From a virus, in the IMG/VR virus record IMGVR_UViG_3300035703_000311, positions 1 through 31,544 of that record: 31,544 bases of DNA; one strand, given 5' to 3'. Below are positions 1 through 6,216 of this stretch, in pieces. Each line of letters begins with the position of its first letter. Within the stretch, counting starts at the first letter, position 1. The notes under the pieces are model-generated. The model searched no databases and was not told the DNA's origin. It saw nothing but the letters and a program-made list of their open reading frames with translations. The translations under genes and the position numbers were made by a program.

Positions 1-64
1 TCATGATAAGTTGCCATTGGCCGCCGCCTCCGCAATAGATGTGGTAGTAGTGGATGAGTTTCAT
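1..64 (-). CDS. Glycosyltransferase-like protein, 5' fragment (duplicate of 31069-30410)
   Basis: The first 21 codons of the glycosyltransferase-like gene, beginning at the ATG at 64 and cut by the window edge. It is identical to the start of the full gene at 31069 because of the terminal overlap. It is not a second gene; in the closed circle it continues into 31005 and below. Confidence 0.85.
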   Translation of the reverse strand, partial: MKLIHYYHIYCGGGGQWQLIM

Positions 65-150
65 AGGGAAGCGATTGCAAAAATCAAGACCAATAGCAGG
101 ACGAATCTGCCAAAAATCAAAAGCGTATCAATGATGGATTCGAGGTTCAT
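61..150 (-). CDS. 29-aa single-pass membrane peptide (left-copy allele)
   Basis: A 29-residue reading frame starts MNLESIIDTLL and is followed by a hydrophobic stretch of leucine, valine, isoleucine and phenylalanine, interrupted only by a GR pair near residue 14. One membrane helix is likely. Its TGA overlaps the ATG of the glycosyltransferase gene (ATGA), which suggests translational coupling. Upstream, TAACTTTG (162-155) overlaps the TAA stop of terL and lies four bases from the ATG, so this allele may be read from a leaderless transcript. The right-hand allele keeps the hydrophobic part unchanged but begins MNPERILDTLL. Substitutions confined to the N-terminus with a conserved C-terminus, plus coupling on the 3' side, support a real gene. 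Function is unknown; too short for family assignment. Confidence 0.6.
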   Translation of the reverse strand: MNLESIIDTLLIFGRFVLLLVLIFAIASL

Positions 151-154
151 GCCC

Positions 155-162
155 CAAAGTTA
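155..162 (-). promoter_or_regulatory. Putative Bacteroidetes -7 box overlapping the terL stop codon
   Basis: TAACTTTG fits the Bacteroidetes -7 consensus TAnnTTTG, and its TA is part of the TAA stop of terL. It sits four bases before the ATG of the 29-aa peptide. The same octamer is conserved in the right-hand copy (31381-31374). No convincing -33 TTG was seen. Confidence 0.4.
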
Positions 163-1338
163 CACCACCAAATACCTTCCCGAGTTACTGACCGCAAGTT
201 TGTTGAGAGCCACATAACGCAGGGCATCGCAGGCGTGGTTGAACGAATCGATGGGAACCCCCGTGTCCTTGCCCTCTTTGTCGGTGGCCCAAGTGTACGA
301 GCGGAGTTCCTTTATCAGGTTTGTCGAATCCTTGGTGATGTGAAGATTGAACCGCTTCACGATGTCAATGCCCTGCCTGACGCTATCGGGCCCTTTGCTT
401 GCTGGCTTGATGTTGAATCCGAGCCGATAGATTTCCTCAATGCTCTTGGGTTCTGCGCTATCAGCCACAATCTCCCACGCCCTCGTAATGCCGAACTCCT
501 TCAACTTGGCGGCAATGTCCGAGTTGGTGAGGCCACGGTTGTACAGCAGTTCATGGACAAAGAGGTCATCCCCCCTGCGGTACACGGCGACCAATGCCGT
601 GGGGTCGTTGCTAAAGCCCCAATCGAGGCCGTAGGCGACGAATTTCATTGTGGATGGGTCTATGCCCTCAACTACCGAGAAGTCCCCGTATATCGCACCT
701 TGGAGGGTTCCAACCTGACCCATGCCGTACACCTTCCACCAATTCGCCCAATAGGCGGAGGTTTCGGCTTTGGCTCGGTTTAGTTCAATATCGTTTCGAA
801 TCGTATCAGGCAGGGCCTCGTTGTCTTGGTAGGTAAGAATCAGGAACTCCGCATCGGTTTCGGGCAGGACTTCGGTATGCGCCCAGAACTCATGGGTCGG
901 GTTGAAGTCGATGTAAATCTCCTGCGATGTACGGATGGCGAGCTGGTAGTAGGAATCAAAGTCGATGTTGTTGGCCTCGTTGATGTAGAGGATTTGCCTC
1001 CTTGCCCCTCGTAAGCGTGCCTCGGAATCAGCAGAAAAGAACTCAATCGTTGAACCGTTGGCGAAGTTGTACTGCAGGAGGGTCTTGTTCCAACGGTCTG
1101 CAACCCAGCGATGGGTCCATTGCATAATCTTGGCGAAGTCCTTAATCGCCCCCCTGCGAAGGTGAGGCACGGATTCGGACACGACCGAAATCTCGGACTT
1201 TGGATGGCGAGCCGCATGGTCAATCAGGACCGCAAGGATGCCGAAGGTCTTGGACGCAGATGTACCGCCCTGTATGACTTTCTTCCGAGCGGTCATCGCC
1301 CGAATCTTCTTGATGGCCGTGGTGTACTTAAACTCCAT
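160..1338 (-). CDS. terL: Terminase large subunit
   Basis: Packaging motor ATPase-nuclease that translocates DNA into the prohead and cuts it. The 392 residues show a Walker A-like GGTSASKT at 24-31, a Walker B ILYINEAN at 116-123, and an RNase H-type nuclease domain with acidic motifs LDWG near 238-241, VADSAEPK near 291-298 and DSFNHACDAL near 364-373. Length and motif order fit PBSX/Terminase_6-type large terminases. The ATG at 1338 lies inside the end of the small subunit gene (11-bp overlap), as is usual for terS-terL pairs. The stop TAA is reused in a putative promoter box for the next gene. A partial second allele at 31379-31544 differs in its last residues (LRVSNSGKYVVV against LAVSNSGRYLVV). 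Confidence 0.93.
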   Translation of the reverse strand: MEFKYTTAIKKIRAMTARKKVIQGGTSASKTFGILAVLIDHAARHPKSEISVVSESVPHLRRGAIKDFAKIMQWTHRWVADRWNKTLLQYNFANGSTIEFFSADSEARLRGARRQILYINEANNIDFDSYYQLAIRTSQEIYIDFNPTHEFWAHTEVLPETDAEFLILTYQDNEALPDTIRNDIELNRAKAETSAYWANWWKVYGMGQVGTLQGAIYGDFSVVEGIDPSTMKFVAYGLDWGFSNDPTALVAVYRRGDDLFVHELLYNRGLTNSDIAAKLKEFGITRAWEIVADSAEPKSIEEIYRLGFNIKPASKGPDSVRQGIDIVKRFNLHITKDSTNLIKELRSYTWATDKEGKDTGVPIDSFNHACDALRYVALNKLAVSNSGRYLVV

Positions 1339-1744
1339 CGCCGAACAACGGCTGCTCTATCGTTATGCTCGTTTCCTGCTTTTCGACCAAGCCGTTCAAT
1401 CGCTGGGTGATGGATGGGTTGTAGATACCCGCCATGCCTCCTTTGATTTGGTCGGCTCGGATGGATTCCTTTATGCGTGAGCAGACGGTGGAAAACTCTT
1501 GATATGCTCCTGTGCGATTAAGAAAATACTCCTTTCCTCCATCAGCAATACCCTTATCCCAAAGATGCAACCTAAACCCCTCCATGGTCAGCGGGGCTTC
1601 CTTCTCCCGATAAACCTCGATAGCCTTTGGCCCTACCCAATCCTTTACGATGATAGGCCGTTCCTTGGTTTTATCGCAGTATTCGGTAAACTCATCCCAA
1701 AGGTCTTGAGGTGTCGCAAATATCCTTGGCCTTCCTGCTCCCAT
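1328..1744 (-). CDS. terS: Terminase small subunit
   Basis: 138 residues directly upstream of terL. The N-terminal GAGRPRIFATPQDLWDEFTEYCD followed by a PLTMEGF helix and a C-terminal AGIYNPSI segment resembles the gp3/Terminase_2-like small terminase family, where an N-terminal helix-turn-helix region recognises packaging-site DNA. Its ATG shares one base with the TGA of the 46-aa gene (TGATG), and its end overlaps terL by 11 bases. Role by family and position: DNA recognition and regulation of the large subunit. The family match is by eye. Confidence 0.8.
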   Translation of the reverse strand: MGAGRPRIFATPQDLWDEFTEYCDKTKERPIIVKDWVGPKAIEVYREKEAPLTMEGFRLHLWDKGIADGGKEYFLNRTGAYQEFSTVCSRIKESIRADQIKGGMAGIYNPSITQRLNGLVEKQETSITIEQPLFGDGV

Positions 1745-1884
1745 CAGTATTCGATTTTATCAATGAGTTCGTCAATCTTGTCCACGATTTTCATCTTGAC
1801 CGCAAAAGCGTTGGGCGAGTTGGATTCGTCCACCGCACCAATGCAGTCGCAGAGGGTCGTGATGACCATCATCAGCGAATCCAT
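1744..1884 (-). CDS. 46-aa conserved-context small protein
   Basis: Reads MDSLMMVITT then an acidic/lysine-rich C-terminus (MKIVDKIDELIDKIEY) likely to form an amphipathic helix. I chose the ATG at 1884, 25 bases after the stop of the 155-aa gene; a longer reading back to a TTG overlapping that gene is possible. The stop overlaps the terS ATG by one base, so it is probably translated as part of the packaging operon. No function recognised. The open frame extends much further upstream, but that part is antisense-frame noise over the neighbouring gene. Confidence 0.55.
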   Translation of the reverse strand: MDSLMMVITTLCDCIGAVDESNSPNAFAVKMKIVDKIDELIDKIEY

Positions 1885-1909
1885 GCGGGCTTGGACCTGC
1901 GCTTCGGGG

Positions 1910-2377
1910 TCAGCCTTCGTCGAGTTCGCCAAGTTCTCGGAGTTTATTCCTTGACCACCCAAGGGCCGCTTTGCCGCCCCATAGCAGGTAGGAGATGTAG
2001 CCGCAATCGCTGGTAGAATCAGCGTTGTCGTAGTAGGTTTCTGCACGAGATAGGTAGGAGTGCATCCGTTTAATCGTTGCAAGGGAAATCGCTTCACCGC
2101 TTGCGAGTTGCTGCGCCCTGACCTTGCCTGTTTGGGTTGCGCACTTGTTGCCGTTACGCTCGTTGAGTTCAATCCCCCGCTTGGCGTTATTGCGTACCCC
2201 TTCGCCGTAGTCAGCATAGGATTCGAAAGCCTGTCGCTTGTGGTTGGCGTAGATGTTGCCGCATACCGCAAGGCGTTGCTGGGCATCAGGGAACTCTGCA
2301 TTGGTTGCGGCATTGGTCATGCAACGACTGAGGAACTGGTCGCTGGTTTCATTGGGTTGCGGGATTGGTAAGGGCAT
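1910..2377 (-). CDS. Conserved phage protein, possibly head-associated
   Basis: 155 residues with an N-terminal LSRCM...EFPDAQQRLAVC segment and a C-terminal block containing KRGIELNE, KCATQTGKVRAQQLASGE, IKRMHSYLSRAE and CGYISYLLWGGK. I recall this C-terminal block in many phage proteins, often next to or fused with prohead protease or other head genes; this is a recollection of the family pattern, not a search result. Four cysteines (two in each half) could bind metal. The gene starts inside the end of the 87-aa gene (29-bp overlap) and lies two genes upstream of terS. Role in head assembly is plausible but unproven. Confidence 0.65.
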   Translation of the reverse strand: MPLPIPQPNETSDQFLSRCMTNAATNAEFPDAQQRLAVCGNIYANHKRQAFESYADYGEGVRNNAKRGIELNERNGNKCATQTGKVRAQQLASGEAISLATIKRMHSYLSRAETYYDNADSTSDCGYISYLLWGGKAALGWSRNKLRELGELDEG

Positions 2378-2612
2378 GGGATACGGTCTGCTGATTTGCT
2401 TCGGCGAATTGGTCCGCCTGTTCGTAAATGTAGGAGAGCGCAGATTTTACGCAGTCCGCACACCACCAATTCGTGTTTGGCCTGCCGTGAGCCACGAGGA
2501 TGGTCTGCAAGTCGTGGACCGCTTCGGGGGTCAGTCGCATGAACAGGGCGGCCTGATATTGTTCCCAATAGTGGCGATGCTTTTGAGCCAATAGGTATTC
2601 GGCTGCGGTCAT
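2349..2612 (-). CDS. 87-aa protein with CxxC motif
   Basis: Starts MTAAEYLLAQKHRHYWEQYQ and contains NWWCADC near residues 48-54, a possible zinc-binding or disulfide pair, within otherwise helical sequence. The ATG at 2612 overlaps the TGA of the membrane protein upstream (ATGA). That coupling fixes the start: a longer open frame upstream overlaps the membrane-protein gene and is noise. No family recognised. Confidence 0.6.
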   Translation of the reverse strand: MTAAEYLLAQKHRHYWEQYQAALFMRLTPEAVHDLQTILVAHGRPNTNWWCADCVKSALSYIYEQADQFAEANQQTVSHALTNPATQ

Positions 2613-2857
2613 CGGTTGGTCAGTTGCAGGATGACAACGGTCAGCCCTGCCGAGGCAAGGCCATAAACGGGGGCGAGCATCCAGTCGCAGGTGAGCAAGG
2701 TGAGGACAAATCCTGTCCAAAACGATAGGCAAGTCACGCAGGAGAATGGCTTGTGCCTTCCCAGCCATGTGCGATACCAAGCCTGCGGCAGGACGTGGTA
2801 CTCGGCAATGGCGAGGGCGGTCAAACTGCTAACGAGTAGCGTCAGGATTACTTCCAT
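2609..2857 (-). CDS. Small membrane protein with CVTCLSFWTGF motif
   Basis: 82 residues with hydrophobic segments near 2-19, 44-58 and 60-79 and a C40-x2-C43 followed by LSFWTGF. The C-x-x-C-(L)SFW pattern beside a membrane helix resembles the DUF1360-like group of small phage and bacterial membrane proteins of unknown function. It begins inside the last 29 bases of the sigma-like gene and ends in an ATGA overlap with the 87-aa gene. Likely inserted in the inner membrane; role unknown. Confidence 0.6.
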   Translation of the reverse strand: MEVILTLLVSSLTALAIAEYHVLPQAWYRTWLGRHKPFSCVTCLSFWTGFVLTLLTCDWMLAPVYGLASAGLTVVILQLTNR

Positions 2858-3380
2858 GTTTTAGTAGAATTGCGGCTTTGATTTTGGCCTTGGCTTGCTC
2901 GATGGAATAAATGACCGAGCGATAGGGGATGCCTGTATCTCTTGACAACTTCTTCATGTTCCCTGTCGCCATGTGCAGTTTCAGCAGTTCCTTGTCATAC
3001 GGAAACGCCCCCTCCTTCGCCCAAGAATCCATCTCCGATTCGGCAATCGCCCACATATCGTCAACGAGGGAACTGTACTCTTCGTGGGTCATATCAGCGT
3101 TTGGGTCGATTTCCTCCGTGATGTCGTGATGCCTGTACTTTTGGGCGAACTGGTTGTTCTTGCCTCGGTACAGGTTCAGCAGGAGGCGCACGACGTAGAA
3201 TTTGAAGTACCCCTGCTCTTGAATTTGCAGAATCTTGGCGGGGTCTTTTTCGAGCAGGATGAGGACGCATTCCTGTTCCAAGTCCCTCCAAAGCGGGTCA
3301 CCGCCTGTGATGGTGATGCAGGCCTTCTTGATTTCGCCTGAACGATAGAGGTCAAGGATTACGGTTTCGGCTGACTGCAT
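2829..3380 (-). CDS. Sigma-70-like factor / transcription regulator
   Basis: 183 residues from the ATG at 3380. Residues about 27-82 (PLWRDLEQECVLILLEKDP...FYVVRLLLNLYRGKNNQFAQKYR) look like sigma region 2, and residues about 143-172 (KKLSRDTGIPYRSVIYSIEQAKAKIKAAI) like a region 4 helix-turn-helix. This layout matches small ECF-like phage sigma factors. The gene stands first in the late unit: it follows a strong terminator (3395-3427) and has a -7 box (3391-3384) three bases from the ATG. An upstream in-frame start exists, but it would place the terminator inside the gene. Inference: it directs host RNA polymerase to late promoters. An alternative is a DNA-binding regulator without sigma activity. 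Confidence 0.6.
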   Translation of the reverse strand: MQSAETVILDLYRSGEIKKACITITGGDPLWRDLEQECVLILLEKDPAKILQIQEQGYFKFYVVRLLLNLYRGKNNQFAQKYRHHDITEEIDPNADMTHEEYSSLVDDMWAIAESEMDSWAKEGAFPYDKELLKLHMATGNMKKLSRDTGIPYRSVIYSIEQAKAKIKAAILLKHGSNPDATR

Positions 3381-3383
3381 ATG

Positions 3384-3391
3384 CAAAGGTA
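3384..3391 (-). promoter_or_regulatory. -7 box TACCTTTG driving the sigma-like gene
   Basis: TACCTTTG matches the Bacteroidetes -7 consensus TAnnTTTG exactly and is separated from the ATG at 3380 by only CAT. Since the element is centred at about -7, transcription would begin at or next to the A of the ATG, giving a leaderless mRNA. It abuts the T tract of the terminator at 3395-3427. No clear -33 TTG; CTG lies at the expected distance. Confidence 0.55.
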
Positions 3392-3394
3392 TGC

Positions 3395-3427
3395 AAAAAA
3401 ATAGGGGGATGCAGTTAAGCACCCCCC
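3395..3427 (-). terminator. Intrinsic terminator ending the replication unit
   Basis: On the minus strand GGGGGGTGC (3427-3419), loop TTAACT, GCATCCCCC (3412-3404), then TATTTTTTT. The 9-bp stem contains one G-U pair. It lies about 60 bases after the stop of the DnaA-domain-IV-like gene and immediately before the promoter of the sigma-like gene. Confidence 0.85.
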
Positions 3428-3485
3428 CATCCGAATCTCACGGATTTGCCGATTATCGTAGGCTCACCGACGACGTAAGTCGCAC

Positions 3486-3812
3486 CTACTTAGAATTATA
3501 ACCTCCGTAAAGATTTAACAAAAAATCCTGCGCATTGTGCAAAACTTGTCTGCGGATGTACTTTATTTCGGGGGTTGCGATGATGTCCTGCTCGTAGGAG
3601 AGTTTGTTCTTGATGAGCGTGGAGTGGTTGCGCTTGAGGACTGCCCCGATTTCGTGGTACTTGAACAGGAAGTCGTTGTAGGCAACGTCGGTGATGATGT
3701 TGCGAGCGATGACGTTTGCCCTCTTGCGGGAACTGGAGCAGATGGCTTCTCGGCTGATTCCGAGTACCATTGCGGTGGTGTCAACGATATGGTTGATGAG
3801 TACTGGGGTCAT
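3486..3812 (-). CDS. DnaA domain IV-like DNA-binding protein
   Basis: 108 residues. Positions about 12-75 follow the pattern of the DnaA C-terminal domain: a VLGISREAICSSSRKRANVIARNIITDVAY helix pair and then IGAVLKRNHSTLIKNK, the counterpart of the DnaA signature around IG..F..RDHSTV. In DnaA this domain binds DnaA boxes. The AAA+ module and other DnaA domains are absent. The gene closes the replication unit and is followed by a terminator. It may bind origin repeats, mimic or titrate host DnaA at its boxes, or regulate transcription; the sequence does not decide. It ends YGGYNSK-stop. Confidence 0.72.
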   Translation of the reverse strand: MTPVLINHIVDTTAMVLGISREAICSSSRKRANVIARNIITDVAYNDFLFKYHEIGAVLKRNHSTLIKNKLSYEQDIIATPEIKYIRRQVLHNAQDFLLNLYGGYNSK

Positions 3813-3814
3813 GG

Positions 3815-4003
3815 CTATGGCTTTTTAGGGTACATCCAATGACTGACCTCATGCGTCCACCACGCTTCGCCGTGAATGTTGGTGAAGGTCTGCGTCTGCT
3901 CGCCAACGAGCCAAGCCACGGCGTAGTTTCCGTCATGCAGAGCGATGAAGACTTCCTCCATCTTGTCGGGCATCGTTTCAGGGGTTAGGCGTGTCCATTC
4001 CAT
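3815..4003 (-). CDS. DUF551-like small protein
   Basis: 62 residues starting MEWTRLTPETMPDKMEEV and ending WTHEVSHWMYPKKP. The N-terminal W.....MP and the C-terminal (V/T)HWM.P pattern resemble DUF551, a short family common in phages with no established function. It ends two bases before the DnaA-domain-like gene and starts three bases after the 50-aa gene, so it is within the same operon. Confidence 0.6.
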   Translation of the reverse strand: MEWTRLTPETMPDKMEEVFIALHDGNYAVAWLVGEQTQTFTNIHGEAWWTHEVSHWMYPKKP

Positions 4004-4006
4004 AGC

Positions 4007-4159
4007 TTAGGCTTTTTTGGCGTTAAGGATATGGCCAAGCAGTACCCAATTTACCCGAAAGGGGGAAATGGTTTCGGCGTGGTCGGGGGTGAGGCAGGTG
4101 GCACAAGCCTTTCTAATGTGAATCTGCCAGCGGCGGAAATCGGTGGGGGTTGGTTTCAT
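4007..4159 (-). CDS. 50-aa hypothetical protein
   Basis: Starts MKPTPTDFRRWQIHIRKACATC and ends VLLGHILNAKKA. A C-A-T-C pair (residues about 14-17) might bind metal, but this is weak. I chose the ATG at 4159 because the leader CTAAACCCTAAACCCATG matches the recurring AAACC leader of this genome; a start 33 bases upstream is possible. TATCTTTA (4181-4174) upstream is a near -7 box. No function recognised. Confidence 0.5.
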   Translation of the reverse strand: MKPTPTDFRRWQIHIRKACATCLTPDHAETISPFRVNWVLLGHILNAKKA

Positions 4160-4195
4160 GGGTTTAGGGTTTAGTTCGGTAAAGATATACACAAA

Positions 4196-4522
4196 TTAGG
4201 AACATTCAGCCAGCATCTTCTGGAAATCCTCAAGGCTTCGGATGACTACATACTTGTAGTCAACTGCCTCTACGACCCCCTGCCACCACTTTTGGGAGAG
4301 GGATTGCCTGCCTCGCTCGTCCTTGAACTCCAAGAACACGGCTCCCTTAGACGATAACCAAATCATGTCGCTAACCCCTGCAACCACGCCCATGGCCTTC
4401 ATCACGCTTCCTGCATAGGCAGATGGTGCGTTGTTGTTTACAGTAAACAATCGACCACGCTGGTCGGGAAAGTTATTCCAGTGCCACTGGAAGCATTCGG
4501 CTTGAATCTTAAACTCGCTCAT
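4196..4522 (-). CDS. VRR-NUC-like nuclease
   Basis: 108 residues with the PD-(D/E)XK order of VRR-NUC domains: GVSDMIW (Asp 52), then VFLEFKDERGRQS (Glu 65-x-Lys 67) and a downstream Gln 77 in SQKWWQ. VRR-NUC proteins are often stand-alone in phages and associated with helicases; substrates are typically branched or flap DNA. The ATG at 4522 shares a base with the TAA of the helicase gene (TAATG), so the two are probably co-translated and may act together in replication or recombination. The size fits minimal phage VRR-NUC proteins. Confidence 0.78.
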   Translation of the reverse strand: MSEFKIQAECFQWHWNNFPDQRGRLFTVNNNAPSAYAGSVMKAMGVVAGVSDMIWLSSKGAVFLEFKDERGRQSLSQKWWQGVVEAVDYKYVVIRSLEDFQKMLAECS

Positions 4523-5955
4523 TATTGTAGGATTTTGAATCGGTCTTTGTTGTGGTACACCCAACCCGGCTTGTATCCCATGAAGGCGATAAATTGCAGG
4601 GCTTCCTCTTTGGTCTTGCATTGTGTGTGCAATACCCAATATGGCGAAATTACCTTGGCTTTCGCAAGTTGTGCCTTTTGGTACATGGTGCTGGTCTTGG
4701 CCGCTTCCATCCCTTGGGCCTTGGTCATCAGGTGTAGGGTAACAGTTTCGGCACGCTCTTGGGGTTTGCGCTCGTACTCGTACTTGCAATGCGGGCAAAC
4801 CATCACGGCAACAGGAATGAGAGCATCGCAAGCCTTGCAGTTCTTCGCTCCGCCAACGCCATCGGACTTGCGCTTGCGTTTCTTCTTCAGCGACCAATCA
4901 CGCCTCGCATCCCAAAACCCATGGTGGTTGACGTTGTTGCCGAAGTCAAGGATGGTAAACTCTCGCTTGGTTGTGGTTACACGGGAACCACGGCCCACCA
5001 TCTGCATATAGAGGGGCAGGCTTGCCGTTGCTCTATACAGGATAACCACCTCAATGGTTGGCTCGTCAAAGCCCGTGGTCATCAGGTCGCAGTTGCACAG
5101 GATAGCATCGGGCGTGTTCTTGAACCAATCCAGCACGGCGGCACGCTCTTGCTTGCGCATATCCCCATCCACATGGCGGGCGTTATGCCCTGCAATCTGC
5201 AAAGCGTTGCAGACCTCTTTGCTCGATGCGATGTTGCTGGCAAACAGAATCGCCTTCTTGCCTCTGCAGTGGCGGCCGTAGTTCTGGACAACGCCATCGA
5301 ATACCTTGCGCTTTGAGTACACCGAAGCCATCTGCTCGGTGTCGTAGTCATTGCCCTTCATGCGAATGCCCGACAAGTCCATGGTCATGCCGTAAGTTAT
5401 GGGGCTTGCCAAGAACCCTTGGTCAATCAGTTCCTGTACCTGCACTGGATTATGCAGGGCTTGGTAGAACTTGGAAAGGCACTCTTGGTTCCCACGGCGC
5501 AGGGGCGTTGCCGTGGCCCCGATGACTACGGCGTTGGGGTTGATGTAGGGCAGCAGTGGGTTGAAGGTTTGCTTGTGCGCTTCGTCAATGATGACCAAGT
5601 CCATCCCCGCAATGAGATCGGCGTAGTCAGCGTTGTTCTTGCGGCGGGAATAGGTCTGCGCCATGGCTATGAAACATGATCCCGATACGTCCAATCGGGT
5701 CTTGCCTGCCTCGATCAATGTCGGCACGATCCCGAACTGGTCAAGCGCGCCGTTGGATTGCTTCAGCAGTTCTGCCCGATCGGTGAAGATCATGCACCGT
5801 TTACCTCGTTGCAGGGCGGAGGCCACCATGTAGGTGAACATAACTGTCTTTCCGCTTCCAGTGGGAGCGCAGAGGATGATTCGCTTCTTGCCCGCTGCGA
5901 TACTTGTCCGCATCAGGTCAATAGCTTTGGTTTGGTAGGGTCTAAGCGTAGTCAC
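4522..5955 (-). CDS. Superfamily II DEAH-box helicase
   Basis: 477 residues. LRPYQTKAI at 4-12 is the usual N-terminal motif, Walker A APTGSGKT at 30-37, DEAH at 124-127, GATATP at 146-151, TGFDEPT around 294-300 and motif VI QMVGRGSR at 318-325. The C-terminus has four cysteines (373, 376, 387, 390) that could form a zinc ribbon. It resembles RecQ/UvsW/SSL2-type phage helicases that unwind or remodel replication and recombination intermediates. The start must be the GTG at 5955: a TGA lies three codons upstream and the next ATG would delete the LRPYQ motif. That GTG falls inside a copy of the GTAGTCAC/GTGACTAC repeat, so a protein bound there could affect its expression. Confidence 0.88.
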   Translation of the reverse strand: MTTLRPYQTKAIDLMRTSIAAGKKRIILCAPTGSGKTVMFTYMVASALQRGKRCMIFTDRAELLKQSNGALDQFGIVPTLIEAGKTRLDVSGSCFIAMAQTYSRRKNNADYADLIAGMDLVIIDEAHKQTFNPLLPYINPNAVVIGATATPLRRGNQECLSKFYQALHNPVQVQELIDQGFLASPITYGMTMDLSGIRMKGNDYDTEQMASVYSKRKVFDGVVQNYGRHCRGKKAILFASNIASSKEVCNALQIAGHNARHVDGDMRKQERAAVLDWFKNTPDAILCNCDLMTTGFDEPTIEVVILYRATASLPLYMQMVGRGSRVTTTKREFTILDFGNNVNHHGFWDARRDWSLKKKRKRKSDGVGGAKNCKACDALIPVAVMVCPHCKYEYERKPQERAETVTLHLMTKAQGMEAAKTSTMYQKAQLAKAKVISPYWVLHTQCKTKEEALQFIAFMGYKPGWVYHNKDRFKILQ

Positions 5956-6216
5956 TTGTAGTCACTTTGAATTTTGAGAAGTGACTACAAAAAACGGCCT
6001 TCCTGATAGCGTGGAGGCGGTTGTAGTCAGTGTAGTCACTTGTAGTTACTTTTTTTCTTATGAGTATATATAGTACACACACACGCACACGCACACGCTC
6101 GTATATATTGCCTAAAGGAAATTGCATAAAAAACTGCCTACACTGACTACTTAAAACGGAACGCCTTTATTATTAGGCATTTGGGCGTAGTCACTTTTTT
6201 CGAATAATCTGACTAC
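5948..6216. repeat. GTAGTCACTT repeat cluster, possible origin or operator array
   Basis: GTAGTCACTT occurs at 5948-5957, 5958-5967, 6032-6041 and 6187-6196, with GTAGTTACTT at 6042-6051; inverted AAGTGACTAC is at 5979-5988 and CTGACTAC at 6143-6150 and 6209-6216. GTAGTCAGTGTAG (6023-6035) and CTACACTGACTAC (6138-6150) form a perfect 13-bp inverted pair. Between them lies a strictly alternating purine-pyrimidine tract (6073-6098, ACACGC-rich) flanked by TATATA runs. The cluster covers the start codon of the helicase gene, the 195-bp gap 5956-6150 and the end of the primase gene. Location between primase and helicase and the iteron-like structure suggest a replication origin or autoregulatory site. 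Confidence 0.75.

Larger units (their letters stand above)
1..325. repeat. Left copy of imperfect terminal overlap
   Basis: Bases 1-126 are identical to 31006-31131 and bases 199-325 are identical to 31418-31544. Between them the two copies diverge: there are five substitutions within 127-150, and the right copy contains about 214 extra bases. This is what a circular or circularly permuted genome gives when an assembler reads past its own start. The difference in the middle means the two copies derive from different members of a viral population, or from a mis-join at a variable site. The copy seen here lacks the 65-aa gene present on the right. Confidence 0.9.

Noticed and set aside
235-783. 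Long plus-strand open frame opposite terL
   Set aside because: Antisense to a motif-bearing terminase gene and without recognisable features; a shadow of the real coding frame.
1885-2313. Upstream extension of the 46-aa gene to 189 aa
   Set aside because: The extension runs out of frame over the better supported 155-aa gene and has low-complexity Thr/Ser/Pro content typical of off-frame translation.
5942-6127. 61-aa minus-strand open frame across the repeat cluster
   Set aside because: Its sequence is mainly translated repeat (VTTSDY twice) and a CACACGC tract; it overlaps the helicase start and shows no protein-like character.
5948-6216. Possible CRISPR array
   Set aside because: Repeats are only 10 bases, occur in both orientations, and lack uniform spacers; iteron or operator is a better reading.
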